From positions 1-64,000 of the forward strand of contig NZ_JASKMT010000010.1 in assembly GCF_030124175.1 (NCBI RefSeq): DNA of 64,000 nt, written 5' to 3'. The position numbers and the translations under genes were made by a program. A model generated the notes under the pieces. The model ran no database searches, was not told the DNA's origin, and was given only the letters and a program-made list of their open reading frames with translations. Origin of the DNA: Streptomyces sp. 549 (GTDB taxonomy: Bacteria > Actinomycetota > Actinomycetes > Streptomycetales > Streptomycetaceae). This document shows positions 34,201 through 44,582 of the stretch, one piece after another. The first letter of the stretch is position 1, and each line of letters starts with the position of its first letter.

Positions 34201-37200
34201 CCCGCCGATCCCGGTCCGTCCGACACCGCTGCGGGCGGGACCGACGCCGGTGGCCGGGAGACGGACGCCGCCGACCAGGTCGCTGCCTCGGTCATGCGCT
34301 ACGCCCGCGTGGCGTCGGCGGCAGCCGCCTGGGCGGACCGTGCCGTGCTGCTGCACCTCACCACCGGGTCCCAGCAGGCCGAGAGCGGGGACCGGCCGCA
34401 CCCCGAGGGCGCGGCGGCGCTCGCGCTGCCCCGCGTGCTCGCGCAGGAGTTCCCCGGTCTGCGCTGGCGCGCGGTGGACCTCCCGGCCGTCCCGGCCCTG
34501 CCCGGTGCCCTCCGCGCGGTGTGTGCGGAGGCCGCCGACCTCGCGGCGGGCCCCGCGAACGGAGTCGAGGCCGCCCTGCGGGGGACGCACCGCTGGGTCC
34601 GCGGCATCACTCCCTGGCGCCCGTCCCACGAGGCCCCCCTCAGCCCCGTCAGCCCCGTCAGCTCCGTCAGCGACTCCGGTAGCGCTGCTCCCGTCCGCGA
34701 CGGCGGCATCGGCACGGCTCTGGTGCTGGGAGGGCTCGGCGACGTCGGCCTCGCCCTCGCTGCGCACCTCGCCCGCTCCGGGCGCCGGGTGGTGGTGACC
34801 GGTCGCACCGGCCTCGCCGCCGACCCGGCCCCGGGCAGCGTGCAGGCCGAACGAGCCGATTTCGTCCGGCGGTTGCGCGCCGAGGGCGCGGATCTGGAGG
34901 TGTGCGCGGTCGACGCCGCCGATCCGCAGGCGACCGCCGCGCTGCTGCACCGGCTCACGGAACGCGGCGCGCTCGACCTGGTCGTGCACGCCGCCGGAGT
35001 GGTCGCGTCCGCGGCGGTCGCGCCGCTGCGCTCCACCGAGCCCGCCACGGTGCGCGACCACCTGCACGCCAAGGTGGTGGCCGCCACCACGCTGCGCGCC
35101 GCGCTGCGGCGCCTCCCCCCGGAACGCTGGCCGGGCACCGTCGTACTGATGTCGTCGGCCACCGCCTTCGTCGGCGGGCTGGGTCTGGGACCGTACGCCG
35201 CCGCCAACCGGTACCTCGACGCGCTGGCCGAGCGCGAGCACACCGCCGATCCCGGCTGGCCGCGGTGGATCAGCGTCGCCTGGGACGGCTGGCGGGTCGG
35301 TCCCGGCGGCACCGAGCGTGTGGTCGCCTCCCGGCACTCCATCGGGCTGGCGGACGGCATGCGCAGCGTGGACCGGATCCTCGCTCTGGCCGCCCAGAGC
35401 CGGGCCCCGGCCTCGCTCGCCGTCTCCCCGGCCGACATCGCCCCGCGCACCGCGGGTTCGCCGCCTTCGGTGCCCGTGCTCCCGGACTCCGGTGCCGCCC
35501 CCGCAACCGCTGAAGGCAGCGGTCCGCGCACCGCGGCGGAACGGGCGCTAGCCGCACTGTGGTCGCAGCTGCTGGGGTTCCCCGTAGCCGACCGCGACGC
35601 GGACTTCTTCGCCCTGGGCGGCCACTCGCTGCTGGCCACCCGCATGCTGGCCCGGCTGCGCGACGACCACGGTGTCGAACTGCGGCTCAGCGACCTGCTG
35701 GCCCGCCCCACCGTCGCCGCCCTCGCCACCCTGCTGCCCGCCGCCGACACCCCCGCCGCCGACACCCCCGCCGCCGACACCCCCGCCGCCGACACCCCCG
35801 CGCCCGCTCCTGTGGCGGCTGTGGAACCGGCAGGACTGCCCACCGGCGGCACCGGGCACGGCGACCCGGGCGACTTCCCCCTGACCCGGGTGCAGCACGC
35901 GTACTGGGTCGGCGGCTCGGGCGGCTACCGCCTGGGCGACGTGCCCTGCTCCTTCCACCTGGAGTACGACTGCCCGGGGCTGGACACCGCCCGCTACGAG
36001 GAGGCATGGAACCGGGTGATCGCCCGGCATCCCATGCTCCGGGCCGTCATCTCCCCGGAAGGCCGCAACCGTGTCCTGGAGAAGGTGCCGCGGTACCGCA
36101 TCCGCGTCCAGGACCTCACCGGCAAGGACCCCGCGGAGCGCGACCGCACGCTGGAACGCATCCGGGACCGCATGGTCCGCCGTGAACCGCGCCCCGGCCG
36201 CTGGCCACTTGTCGACATCCGAGCCGCCCGCCTCCCGGGGGACGTGGTGCGCCTATTCGTCAACGTCGACGTCCTGGTGTGCGACACCGCCAGCTACCTC
36301 GTGCTGGACCGTGAACTACGCGCGCTCTACCTCGATCCCGGCGCCGAACTCCCCGCGCTGACCACGACGTTCGCCGAGTGTGTGGCCGCTCTGGAGAAGC
36401 GCGCCGCAGGTCCCGGCCACGCACGGGCCGCCGCCTACTGGCGCGCCCGGGCGGACGACCTGCCCGGCGCACCGGCCCTGCCGCTGCGCGAACCGGGGCC
36501 CGGGGAACGGCCGAGGTTCGGGCGGCGCACCGCGCGCCTGGAACCGGAACGCTGGAACGCCCTCACCGCCGAGGCGGCCCGGCGCGGCCTCACCCCGACA
36601 GCAGTGCTGCTCGCCGCCTACGGCGACACGCTGGCGCAGTGGTCGGGGCAGGACCGGTTCACCCTCACCCTCACCCTCTTCGACCGGCCGGCCGAACTCC
36701 CCGGTGCGGACGCCGTCGTCGGTGACTTCACCTCGCTCATGCTGCACGAGGTCGACCGCAGTGCGGACGCCGGTTTCGCCGACGCCGCGACACAGGCGCA
36801 GCGCACCCTGTTCGAGGACCTGGACCACCGGGAGTTCTCCGCCCTGGAACTGCTCGCCGAGCAGTCCACGCGCACCGGGCGCAGCATGTCCGTGCCCGTG
36901 GTCTTCACCAGCGCCCTCGGGCTGTCCGGCCCGCTGGGCGGCGGGCACGACCTGGACTGGGCCGGAACGCCGGTGCACGGCGTCAGCAGCACGCCCCAGA
37001 CCTGGCTGGACCACCAGGTGATCGAGCAGCACGGAGCACTGCTGCTCCAGTGGGACGTGCTGGAGAGCGCCGTGCCGCCGGAGGAGGCCGACCGCGCCTT
37101 CGACGCCTACGTGGCACGGGTCCGGTCGCTGGCTGACGGACCGGCCCGGTGGGACACCGGCCCGAGGCGGTTCACCGCTTCTCCCACCGCCCCCGCCGCA

Positions 37201-38130
37201 CCGCCTGGCACCCCGTCCGCCGGTCCCGTCGAGGTCCCGACGCCGCAAGCCGACGAGGACGTGGCGCTGCTGCTGCGCGACGGCGACGGCCGGCGCCCGC
37301 TGTTCCTCATGCACCCGTCCGGCGGTGACGTGCTCTGCTACGGCGAACTCGCCGGTCTGCTGGGCGACGGCCGACCCGTCGTCGCCCTGACCGACCCCGC
37401 CCTCACGGGCGGCACGGGCCCGTCCGGTATCCCCGAGATGGCGGACCGGTACCTCGCGGCGCTGCGCCCCCACCAACCGCACGGCCCCTATCTGCTCGGC
37501 GGCTGGTCGATGGGTGGAACGGTCGCCCACGAGATGGCGGCCGAGCTGGAACGGCGCGGGGAGCGCACCGACCTGCTGGTGCTGGTCGACTCCAACACCC
37601 CCGACCGCATCCGCCACCTGGGCGGCACCGACCGCGCCCAGGACAGCGCGATCGCGGCCCTGCGCTACCTGCATTCGCTGGAGGCGTTCCTCGACCTCGA
37701 CCTCGGCCTGGGCGGCGACGCGGACGTCGAAGCGGCACTGCGCGACGCCCGCACACCGCGCGACTTCGTCACCGAACGGCTGCGGGACGTCGGCCTCATC
37801 GGCGCCCGGGAGTCGGCCGACACCCGGCTTGCGGTCTTCGAACGCCACCTGCGCGCGCTCGGCGAGCACCGCGCCGCACACCTCACCGACCCCGTCACCC
37901 GGGCGCTGATCGTGGCCGCGGACCGCCCCTCACCCCGCAACGCGGGAGTCGGCATGGGAGTCGACGACGCCCCCGACCTGCCCGCCCTGGGCTGGCGGCC
38001 CCATCTGCGCGGCCCGGTCCAGGAGGAGACCGTCGAGGGTCACCACTACTCGCTGCTCAGCGGCCCGGCAGCCGTGCGCGTCGCCGCGCTGGTCGACCGG
38101 GCGCTGGCCGCACTTCCGCCCGGGGGTTGA
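31273..38130 (+). CDS. PKS-NRPS hybrid: KS-AT-KR-carrier-Cy-TE
   Basis: This 2285-residue protein has a ketosynthase (about 12-435, Cys183 in TACSTS, later EAHGT and NIGHAN histidines), an acyltransferase (about 535-830, GHSLG with Ser620), a ketoreductase (NADPH loop GGLGDVG near 1152, catalytic Tyr in PYAAANRY near 1308), a carrier (Ser1452), an ADTPA x4 linker, a heterocyclization domain with canonical D1666-x4-D1671-x2-S1674, and a thioesterase (GWSMG, Ser2079, late His in EGHHYS). It mirrors HMWP1 of yersiniabactin, but both methyltransferase domains and the carrier between Cy and TE are missing from the chain. They appear as separate genes downstream. No clear malonyl or methylmalonyl signature could be read for the AT. 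Confidence 0.92.
35743..35802 (+). repeat. Four in-frame 15-bp repeats (ADTPA linker)
   Basis: The 15-base unit GCCGACACCCCCGCC occurs four times head to tail; the last copy differs at one base. It encodes ADTPA x4, a flexible linker between the PKS carrier and the Cy domain. Such repeats can change copy number by slippage, which would alter linker length. Confidence 0.9.
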
Positions 38131-38206
38131 CCGCCCTCACCCCGGACGCCACAAGCCCCACTCACCCCCCGCACCACCCGACGCTCCTCCCGACGTGGAA
38201 AGACCG

Positions 38207-39769
38207 ATGCACCCGAAATCACCGACCTCGCCGCGGCCCCGGGCCGCAGCCGCCCTCGCCGCGGTCACCGCCGGACTGCTCGCCCTCAGCGGCTGTGGCT
38301 CGTCCGACGAACCCGCGAAGAAGTCCGGCACCTCCTCCTCCAAGCCGGTCGACGGCGGCACCCTGCGGTACGCCGCCACCGGGTCCCCCGCCACCGCCAG
38401 CAACGACCCGCACGGCGGCCTCGGCAACGAGTCCGACGTCCTGCGCTTCGCCCTGACCTACGACGTGCTCACCGTGCCCGGCAAGGACGGCACCACCAAG
38501 CCGCGGCTCGCCACGTCATGGAAGCCCAACAGCACCATGGACCGCTGGACGTTCCAGCTGCGCGACGACGCCTCATTCGGCGACGGCGAGCCGGTCCGCG
38601 CCGAGGACGTGCTCTACTCCCTGCGCCGGATCACGGAGAAGGCGGCCGAGAACTACGGCCGGCTCGCCGACTTCGACATGAAGGCGTCCAAGGCCGACAG
38701 CGACCACACGCTGGTGCTCGCCACCAGGGAGCCCATGGCCGACGCGCCGAGGGCGCTGGAGTCGATCAGCTTCGTCGTGCCCGAGGGCGCCGACGACTTC
38801 TCCGACCCCGTCCCCGGGTCCGGCCCCTACCGCCTCGAGAGCACCGGCGCGCAGACCTCCGTGCTGACCCGCAACAACGACTGGTGGGGCGAGCGCCCGC
38901 ATCTCGACAAGATCGAGATCCAGGCGATCGCCGACCCCCAGACCCGCGCCAACGCCGTGGCGTCCGGGCAGGCCGACGTGGCCGGCAGCGTCAGCCCCGC
39001 CGCCGCCAAGAGCGCCGAGAAGGCCAAGACGCAGGTCGTCCACCGTGAAGGCGTCACCGAGTACCCGTTCGTCATGCGCCTGGACACCAAGCCCTTCGAC
39101 GACCCCCGGGTGCGGGAGGCGTTCCGGCTGGCCGCCGACCGCAAGGCACTCGTCGACACGGTGTTCCTCGGCTTCGGCGAGGTCGCCAACGACCTCCCCA
39201 CCCCCTACGACCCGTCCACGCCGCGCGACCTCCCGCAACGCACCCGCGACGTCGACAAGGCCAGGAAGCTGCTGGTCGACGCCGGTCACGACGACGGGCT
39301 GACGGTCACGCTGCACACCACCACGTCCTACCCGGGCATGGACACCGCCGCCACCCTCTACGCCAAGCAGCTCGAGGACATCGGCGTGACCGCGAAGGTC
39401 AAGGTGGAGCCCGCCGACACCTACTGGACGGCCGTGTACGCCAAGAAGGCCTTCTACACCGGCTACTACGGCGGCATCTCCTTCACCGACCTGACCCGGG
39501 TGGGACTGCTGTCGACCTCGCCCACCAACGAGACGGCCTGGAAGAGCAAGAAGTTCGACGAGGGCTTCTCCAAGGCCATGGGCACCGCCGACGACGCCCG
39601 CCGCGAGGAACTGCTCGGCGGCATCCAGCGCGACCTGTGGAAGAACGGCGGATACGTCGTCTGGGGCACCGGTGACGGCCTCGACCTCGCGGCCCCCGGT
39701 GTGCACGGCCTGCCCGACGGGCCCGGCTTCCAGCGGATGTTCATCGACGGGGTGTGGAAGGAGAAGTGA
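38207..39769 (+). CDS. ABC transporter substrate-binding lipoprotein (family 5)
   Basis: This 520-residue secreted lipoprotein has a lipobox LLALSGC near residue 24 and a family 5 fold (Opp/Dpp/Nik/Cnt type): LRFALTYDVLTVPGKDG, WTFQLRDDASFGDGEPVRAE, DWWGERPHLDKIEI. Family 5 proteins bind peptides, nickel complexes and opine metallophores such as staphylopine-metal. Its place in the metallophore operon suggests that it captures the metal-loaded product. The ATG at 38207 was chosen over a GTG at 38195. Its stop overlaps the first permease's GTG start. Confidence 0.88.
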   Translation: MHPKSPTSPRPRAAAALAAVTAGLLALSGCGSSDEPAKKSGTSSSKPVDGGTLRYAATGSPATASNDPHGGLGNESDVLRFALTYDVLTVPGKDGTTKPRLATSWKPNSTMDRWTFQLRDDASFGDGEPVRAEDVLYSLRRITEKAAENYGRLADFDMKASKADSDHTLVLATREPMADAPRALESISFVVPEGADDFSDPVPGSGPYRLESTGAQTSVLTRNNDWWGERPHLDKIEIQAIADPQTRANAVASGQADVAGSVSPAAAKSAEKAKTQVVHREGVTEYPFVMRLDTKPFDDPRVREAFRLAADRKALVDTVFLGFGEVANDLPTPYDPSTPRDLPQRTRDVDKARKLLVDAGHDDGLTVTLHTTTSYPGMDTAATLYAKQLEDIGVTAKVKVEPADTYWTAVYAKKAFYTGYYGGISFTDLTRVGLLSTSPTNETAWKSKKFDEGFSKAMGTADDARREELLGGIQRDLWKNGGYVVWGTGDGLDLAAPGVHGLPDGPGFQRMFIDGVWKEK

Positions 39770-40737
39770 TCCTCCGTCTTGCCGGGCGCTCCCTGCTGAC
39801 CGCAGTGGCCGCCACCGCCGTCGTCTTCGCGGCCACCGAGCTGCTTCCAGGCGACGCGGGCGGCCTCGCGGACAGCGGGCGCGCCTCGGAGGCGGACCTC
39901 GCACAGCGGCGCGCGGACCTGGGGCTGGACCGGCCCGCCGCCGAGCGCTACCTCGACTGGCTGGGCGGCACCCTGCGGTGGGAACTGGGCCGGTCCCTCG
40001 TCAGCGGCCGGCCTGTGACGGCGCTGCTCGCCGAACGGCTGCCCGCCAGCGTCGTCCTCGTCGCGGTGGCGCTCGCGCTCACCGCGGCGCTGACCTTGCT
40101 CGCCCTGGCCGTCGCGTACCTGCGCGGCGGCCGGGGCGGCGGCTGGGCGACAGGTCTGGCCGCCGTGCCGCAGCCCGTGTACGCCGCCGGGCTCACCGCC
40201 GTGCTCGCCGGGCTGCTGGGCTGGCTGCCGGCAGTGTCGGTCCTGCCGCCCGGCGGCTCGCCGCTGGACGCGCCGCAGGCCCTCGTCCTGCCGGCGCTCA
40301 CCCTCGCCCTGCCTTCGGCCGCCTTCGCGACCGTTCTGCTCCGCGGCACGCTGGAGGACACCGTGCGCCGTGCGCACGTGGGTGACGCCCGCATCCGCGG
40401 GCTGCCCGCGCTGCTCGTGCTGCGACGGCACGTGCTGCCGTTCCTCGCCGTGCCCGCCCTGCAACTGGCGGCCCTCCTGGCGGGCGGACTGATGGCGGGC
40501 ACCGCACTCGTGGAGACGCTGTTCGGCTACCCGGGCACCGGCCACCTGCTGGTCTCCGCCGTCGCGGTGCGCGACATCCCCGTCGTCCAGGCGGCGGCCC
40601 TGCCGCCGATCGCCGTGCTGCTGCTGGGCATGCTGCTCGCCGACCTGCTGGCCCGTCGGTCCGCAGACCGGCCGGCCCCCGCTGACGTCGCCGTGCCGGC
40701 GGCCACGTGCTCTGCCGCAGGTGACCGATGCCCCTGA
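39766..40737 (+). CDS. ABC transporter permease (DppB-like)
   Basis: A 323-residue membrane permease has the DppB-type N-terminal helix (LRLAGRSLLTAVAATAVVFA), a periplasmic loop, five further helices, and the cytoplasmic coupling region HVGDARIRGLPALLVLRRHV. GTG at 39766 overlaps the upstream TGA and is preceded by GGAAGGAG. It forms the importer with the next permease and the double ATPase. Confidence 0.87.
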   Translation: MILRLAGRSLLTAVAATAVVFAATELLPGDAGGLADSGRASEADLAQRRADLGLDRPAAERYLDWLGGTLRWELGRSLVSGRPVTALLAERLPASVVLVAVALALTAALTLLALAVAYLRGGRGGGWATGLAAVPQPVYAAGLTAVLAGLLGWLPAVSVLPPGGSPLDAPQALVLPALTLALPSAAFATVLLRGTLEDTVRRAHVGDARIRGLPALLVLRRHVLPFLAVPALQLAALLAGGLMAGTALVETLFGYPGTGHLLVSAVAVRDIPVVQAAALPPIAVLLLGMLLADLLARRSADRPAPADVAVPAATCSAAGDRCP

Positions 40738-41543
40738 CCCTGCGCCCACCGGCACCCCCGCGCGGCGTGCTGCCGCTCGCCTCCGCCCTCACCGTGCTGC
40801 TCCTCGTGCCGCTGGGCCGGTTCGCCGCGCCGCACGCCCCCGACGAGCAGATCGCCCCGCCCTGGACGACGCCCGGCGCCACCGCGCTGCTCGGCACCGA
40901 CGCGCTGGGCCGTGACGTGCTCTCCCGGGTCATGTCGGGCGGCACCCAGCTCCTGGCCGTGTCGCTGCTCGCCGCGACCGCCGCCGTGCTGTGCGGGACC
41001 GCACTCGGGCTCGCCGCCGGATGGAAGGGGGGACGGACCGCGCTGGCGGTGCACTGGCTGTGCGACCTGCTGCTCGCCGTCCCGGCCCTGGTGCTCGCCC
41101 TCGTCCTGGCCGTCGCCCTCCCGGGCGCCACCGCCGTCGTGGTGGCCTCCCTGCTCAGCGGCGCACCCCTGACGGCACGTGTGGTGGAGGCCCAGTCCGC
41201 GCATCTGCGCGGCGGCGGCCATGTCCGGGCCGCCGTCGAACGCGGTGAGCGAACGGTGGGCGTGCTCGTCCGGGAGGTCCTGCCCGCACTGCGCGGCCTG
41301 GTCGCCGCGGACGCGGGGCTGCGCCTGGTCACCGCCCTGCAGATCGCCGCGGCGCTCGCCGTGCTCGGCCTGGGACCGCAGCCCCCGGCCGCCGACTGGG
41401 CGCTGATGCTCAGCGAGAACCTGCCCGGTGCCGCCCTCAACCCGATGGCGCTCTTCGCCCCCGCCGTCCCCCTCGCCGGCTGCTGCTGGCTGCTGGCGGC
41501 AGCCGCCCACGCCCTGACCGACCGCACGGAGGCCGCCGTATGA
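40728..41543 (+). CDS. ABC transporter permease (DppC-like)
   Basis: A 271-residue permease has GTDALGRDVLSRVMSGG, the conserved DppC signature following the first helix, then five helices and the coupling loop LVREVLPALRGLVAADAGLR. It overlaps the first permease by 10 bases and the ATPase start by four. It is the second half of the transmembrane channel. Confidence 0.88.
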   Translation: MPLTLRPPAPPRGVLPLASALTVLLLVPLGRFAAPHAPDEQIAPPWTTPGATALLGTDALGRDVLSRVMSGGTQLLAVSLLAATAAVLCGTALGLAAGWKGGRTALAVHWLCDLLLAVPALVLALVLAVALPGATAVVVASLLSGAPLTARVVEAQSAHLRGGGHVRAAVERGERTVGVLVREVLPALRGLVAADAGLRLVTALQIAAALAVLGLGPQPPAADWALMLSENLPGAALNPMALFAPAVPLAGCCWLLAAAAHALTDRTEAAV

Positions 41544-43192
41544 CCGCAGCGCACGCGGGTCGCCTCTCGGCGGACGACGCCGTGCCCCTGCTGGCGGCCG
41601 AAGGGCTCACCGTGCACCGGCAGTCCGACCGCAGCCCGGTACTCGGCCCCGTGGACCTCAGCCTCAGCGCCGGCGAGATCCTGACCGTCACCGGCCCGTC
41701 CGGCGCAGGCAAGAGCACCCTGCTGCACGCCCTGCTGGACGTCCTGCCATCCGGCCTGCACCGCACCGGCGGCACCGTGCGGTGGCGCGGGTCTGCCGTG
41801 CCGCAGGGCCGGGCCGCGCGCCGGTGGCGGCGTGACCGGTGCGCATGGCTGGGCCAGGACCCCGGTGCCGCGCTCCACCCGCTGTGGCGGGTCGACCGGC
41901 TGATCTCCGAGGACACCGCCGGCGACCGGGACAGCCGCGCGGCGCGGGTGCGCGCCATGCTCGCCGCACTCGGCCTCGACCCCCGCCTGGCGGCACTGCG
42001 CGCGGGGCAGCTCTCCGGCGGGCAGGCCCAGCGGGTCGCCCTGGCGCGGGCCCTGTGCGCCGACCCCGCACTGCTCGTCATGGACGAGCCGACCTCAGCG
42101 GTGGACCGGGCGACCGCGGACCTCATCGTCGAGGCGGTGCGGTCCTGGAGCGCCGGGCCGGGCCGCGCCCTGCTCCTGGTGACCCACGACGCCCGGCTCA
42201 CCGCGGAACTGGGCGGGACGGCCCTGCACGTGGAGCCCGCCCAGGCCGGCAGCGCGAAGCGCCGACCGGTCGTGCCCGGCGCTCAACCGTGCCCGGTCCG
42301 CGGGGTCCCGGCGCCTGTCCAGGAGCCCGTCCCAGCCAGGGCTTTGGTCGGGAGCCGGGCCACCGTTCCCGCCGCGCCGCCGCCCACCCCTCAGGTGCCG
42401 CCGACCACCGTCCGGCCGCGTCCGGCCGCGCCCCGGGCAGCCCGTGGCAGGGACCTGCCCCCGGCCCCGGTGCTCTCCCTGCGCGGGCTGAGCCTGGCCC
42501 GGCCCGACGGCGTACCTCTGCTCGACCCCTGCGACCTCGACCTGCACGCGGGCGCGGCCGTCGCGGTGACGGGCGCCTCCGGGAGCGGCAAGACGACCCT
42601 GCTGTACGCCGTCGTCGGCCGCCGCCCGGCCTCCGCGGGGCAACTACTGCTGCACGGACGATCGTTGCCCCGCGACACCCGGCTGCGCGACCGGGACCAG
42701 CTGCGGGCAGTGCAGCTCGCCGGGCAGAGCCCGCTGGGGGAGCTCAACCCCGCTCACCGGGCGGGCCGGGCCGTGACCCGGCCGCTGCGGGTACTGCACG
42801 ACCTGGACCGGCGGGCCGCCCGGGCCAGGGCCGCCGAGCTGATCGAAGCGGTCGGGTTGGACCCGGCGCTGGCCGACCGCAGGCCGGCCCGGCTCTCCGG
42901 CGGCCAGCGGCAGCGAGTGGTGCTCGCGCGGGCGCTCGCCGCGGCCCCCGACGTCCTGCTGCTGGACGAACCCACCTCGGCCCTCGACCCCGCCGCGTCG
43001 CGGACCGTGCTCGACCTGGTCGACCGGCTCCGCAGCGGCGGTCTCGCCGTGCTGACCGTCACCCACGACCCAGCGGTCGCCGAACGCGCCGACCGCGTAC
43101 TGATTCTGACGGGCCGCCGGCTCGTCGCCGAGCCGTCGCAGGACGACGGCGCCCCGCGTGAGGAACGAATGGAGGCACCCGGTGCCCGATGA
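41540..43192 (+). CDS. Fused double ABC ATPase (DppD-DppF type)
   Basis: This 550-residue protein contains two complete ATP-binding cassettes. Domain 1 has GPSGAGKST, LSGGQAQRVALARAL and LLVMDEPTSAVD; domain 2 has GASGSGKTT, LSGGQRQRVVLARAL and LLLDEPTSALD. A Pro/Ala-rich linker of about 60 residues joins them. In Opp/Dpp importers these are normally two proteins, so the fusion is a local feature. It powers uptake of the binding-protein cargo. Start and stop overlap both neighbours. Confidence 0.9.
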   Translation: MTAAHAGRLSADDAVPLLAAEGLTVHRQSDRSPVLGPVDLSLSAGEILTVTGPSGAGKSTLLHALLDVLPSGLHRTGGTVRWRGSAVPQGRAARRWRRDRCAWLGQDPGAALHPLWRVDRLISEDTAGDRDSRAARVRAMLAALGLDPRLAALRAGQLSGGQAQRVALARALCADPALLVMDEPTSAVDRATADLIVEAVRSWSAGPGRALLLVTHDARLTAELGGTALHVEPAQAGSAKRRPVVPGAQPCPVRGVPAPVQEPVPARALVGSRATVPAAPPPTPQVPPTTVRPRPAAPRAARGRDLPPAPVLSLRGLSLARPDGVPLLDPCDLDLHAGAAVAVTGASGSGKTTLLYAVVGRRPASAGQLLLHGRSLPRDTRLRDRDQLRAVQLAGQSPLGELNPAHRAGRAVTRPLRVLHDLDRRAARARAAELIEAVGLDPALADRRPARLSGGQRQRVVLARALAAAPDVLLLDEPTSALDPAASRTVLDLVDRLRSGGLAVLTVTHDPAVAERADRVLILTGRRLVAEPSQDDGAPREERMEAPGAR

Positions 43193-44582
43193 CACCGCAG
43201 CCAGGCCCGCGCAGCGGACCACGGCCAGGAACGACACCAGCGCCGCGGAACTGCTGGCCGCCCACCCCTGGGTGGCCCGGGTACGGGCCGCCCAGGACGG
43301 CGGCCTGCTGGTCACGCCGGCGGCGAGCGCCACCGCCGCGGCACCTGTCCCCGGTCCGCTGGTGCGCGAACACCTCGACCAGTGGGCCGAGGTCTACGAG
43401 TTCGTCTACGAGACGGGCGAGGGACGGCGGTCCGACGACCTCGACCTGTCCGGCTGGCGGGCCTCCGACACCGGTCGGCCCCTGCCCGAGGAGCACATGC
43501 GGGACTGGGTGGACCGGACGGTGGAACTGGTCCTGGCCCAGCAGCCCCGCCGGGTCATGGAACTCGGCTGCGGCACCGGGCTGCTCGCCCACCGGCTGCA
43601 CCCGGCGCTGGACGGCTACGTGGGAACCGACGTGGCCCAGGTGGCGGTGGACCGGCTGGCCGCCGCGGAGCTGCCGCACACCGCGTTCGTCCGCGCCGCC
43701 GCCCACGAGGCCGGCTCGCCGCAGGTGCGTCAGGCAGCCCACCGGGTGTTCGGCGACGGGGTGCGGCCCGACTGCGTCCTGCTCAACTCCGTCACCCAGT
43801 GCTTCCCCGATCTCGCCTACCTGACGGCGGTGCTGCACGGCGCGATCGCCGCGGTCGAGGACGGCGGCACTGTGATCGTTGGCGACAACCGGCACTCGGC
43901 GCTGCTCGAGGAGCACTTCGGCGCGTTGGAACGGCTCCGCGACCCCGAGGCAGGCGCGGCCGACCTCGCCTCGCGGACCGCCGCCGCCGTGGCCGCAGAC
44001 GAGGAGCTGTCCTTCGCCCCCGCCGCGGTGGCCAGGGCGGCGGCGGCACAGTCCCGGCCGGTACGGATGGGCGTGCACGCCCGCACGATGGCGGACGCCA
44101 GTGAACTCACGCGCTACCGCTACGACCTGGTCCTGCACGTCGGCCCCGGCGCCGAGGAGGCCACCGCATCCGCCGTGCACCGCGAGACGTGGCAGGCGCA
44201 CCGCGACCGGGGCCTGCACGCGGCGCTGCGCGTCGCCCTGGCCCGGCGCCCCGCAGTGCTGAGCGGCATCCCCAACGCCCTGCTCACCGACGCCCCCGGC
44301 GGGCTCACCCCGCACGCCCTGCGCAAGGCCCTCACCGGCACGGACAGCGCAGTCCTGCTGGACGCCGCCGACCCGCGGATGCTGGCCGTCGCGGCCCCGC
44401 CGGGCGCCGGAGCGGTACCCGTCGAAGAGGTCGCGGAGCCGCTGAGCGGACCGGCCGCGCACGAACCGCTGCCCGCCTTCGTCAGCCGACGGCTGCCCGA
44501 GGTGCTGCGGGACCACCTCAGGCGCGCCGCACCCGGCACCGTGCCACCCAGAATCACCGTCACCCCGGGGGACGCCGCGTGA
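43182..44582 (+). CDS. Freestanding NRPS-type methyltransferase
   Basis: This 466-residue protein is a methyltransferase of the kind normally embedded in an NRPS adenylation domain. It has EHLDQWAEVYEFVYE, LDLSGWRASDTGRPLPEEHM, motif I VMELGCGTGLLAHRL, and FVSRRLPEVLRDHLRR near the C-terminus, which resembles the piece of A domain after such an insertion. HMWP1 of yersiniabactin carries a comparable C-methyltransferase after its Cy domain. The GTG at 43182 has GGAGG 6 bases upstream, and the start overlaps the ATPase. Predicted job: C-methylation of a thiazoline-thioester on a carrier in trans. Confidence 0.83.
   Translation: MPDDTAARPAQRTTARNDTSAAELLAAHPWVARVRAAQDGGLLVTPAASATAAAPVPGPLVREHLDQWAEVYEFVYETGEGRRSDDLDLSGWRASDTGRPLPEEHMRDWVDRTVELVLAQQPRRVMELGCGTGLLAHRLHPALDGYVGTDVAQVAVDRLAAAELPHTAFVRAAAHEAGSPQVRQAAHRVFGDGVRPDCVLLNSVTQCFPDLAYLTAVLHGAIAAVEDGGTVIVGDNRHSALLEEHFGALERLRDPEAGAADLASRTAAAVAADEELSFAPAAVARAAAAQSRPVRMGVHARTMADASELTRYRYDLVLHVGPGAEEATASAVHRETWQAHRDRGLHAALRVALARRPAVLSGIPNALLTDAPGGLTPHALRKALTGTDSAVLLDAADPRMLAVAAPPGAGAVPVEEVAEPLSGPAAHEPLPAFVSRRLPEVLRDHLRRAAPGTVPPRITVTPGDAA

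Noticed and set aside
38131..38206. Terminator between the PKS and the binding-protein gene
   Set aside because: No stable hairpin was found in these 76 bases, so the operon probably continues.
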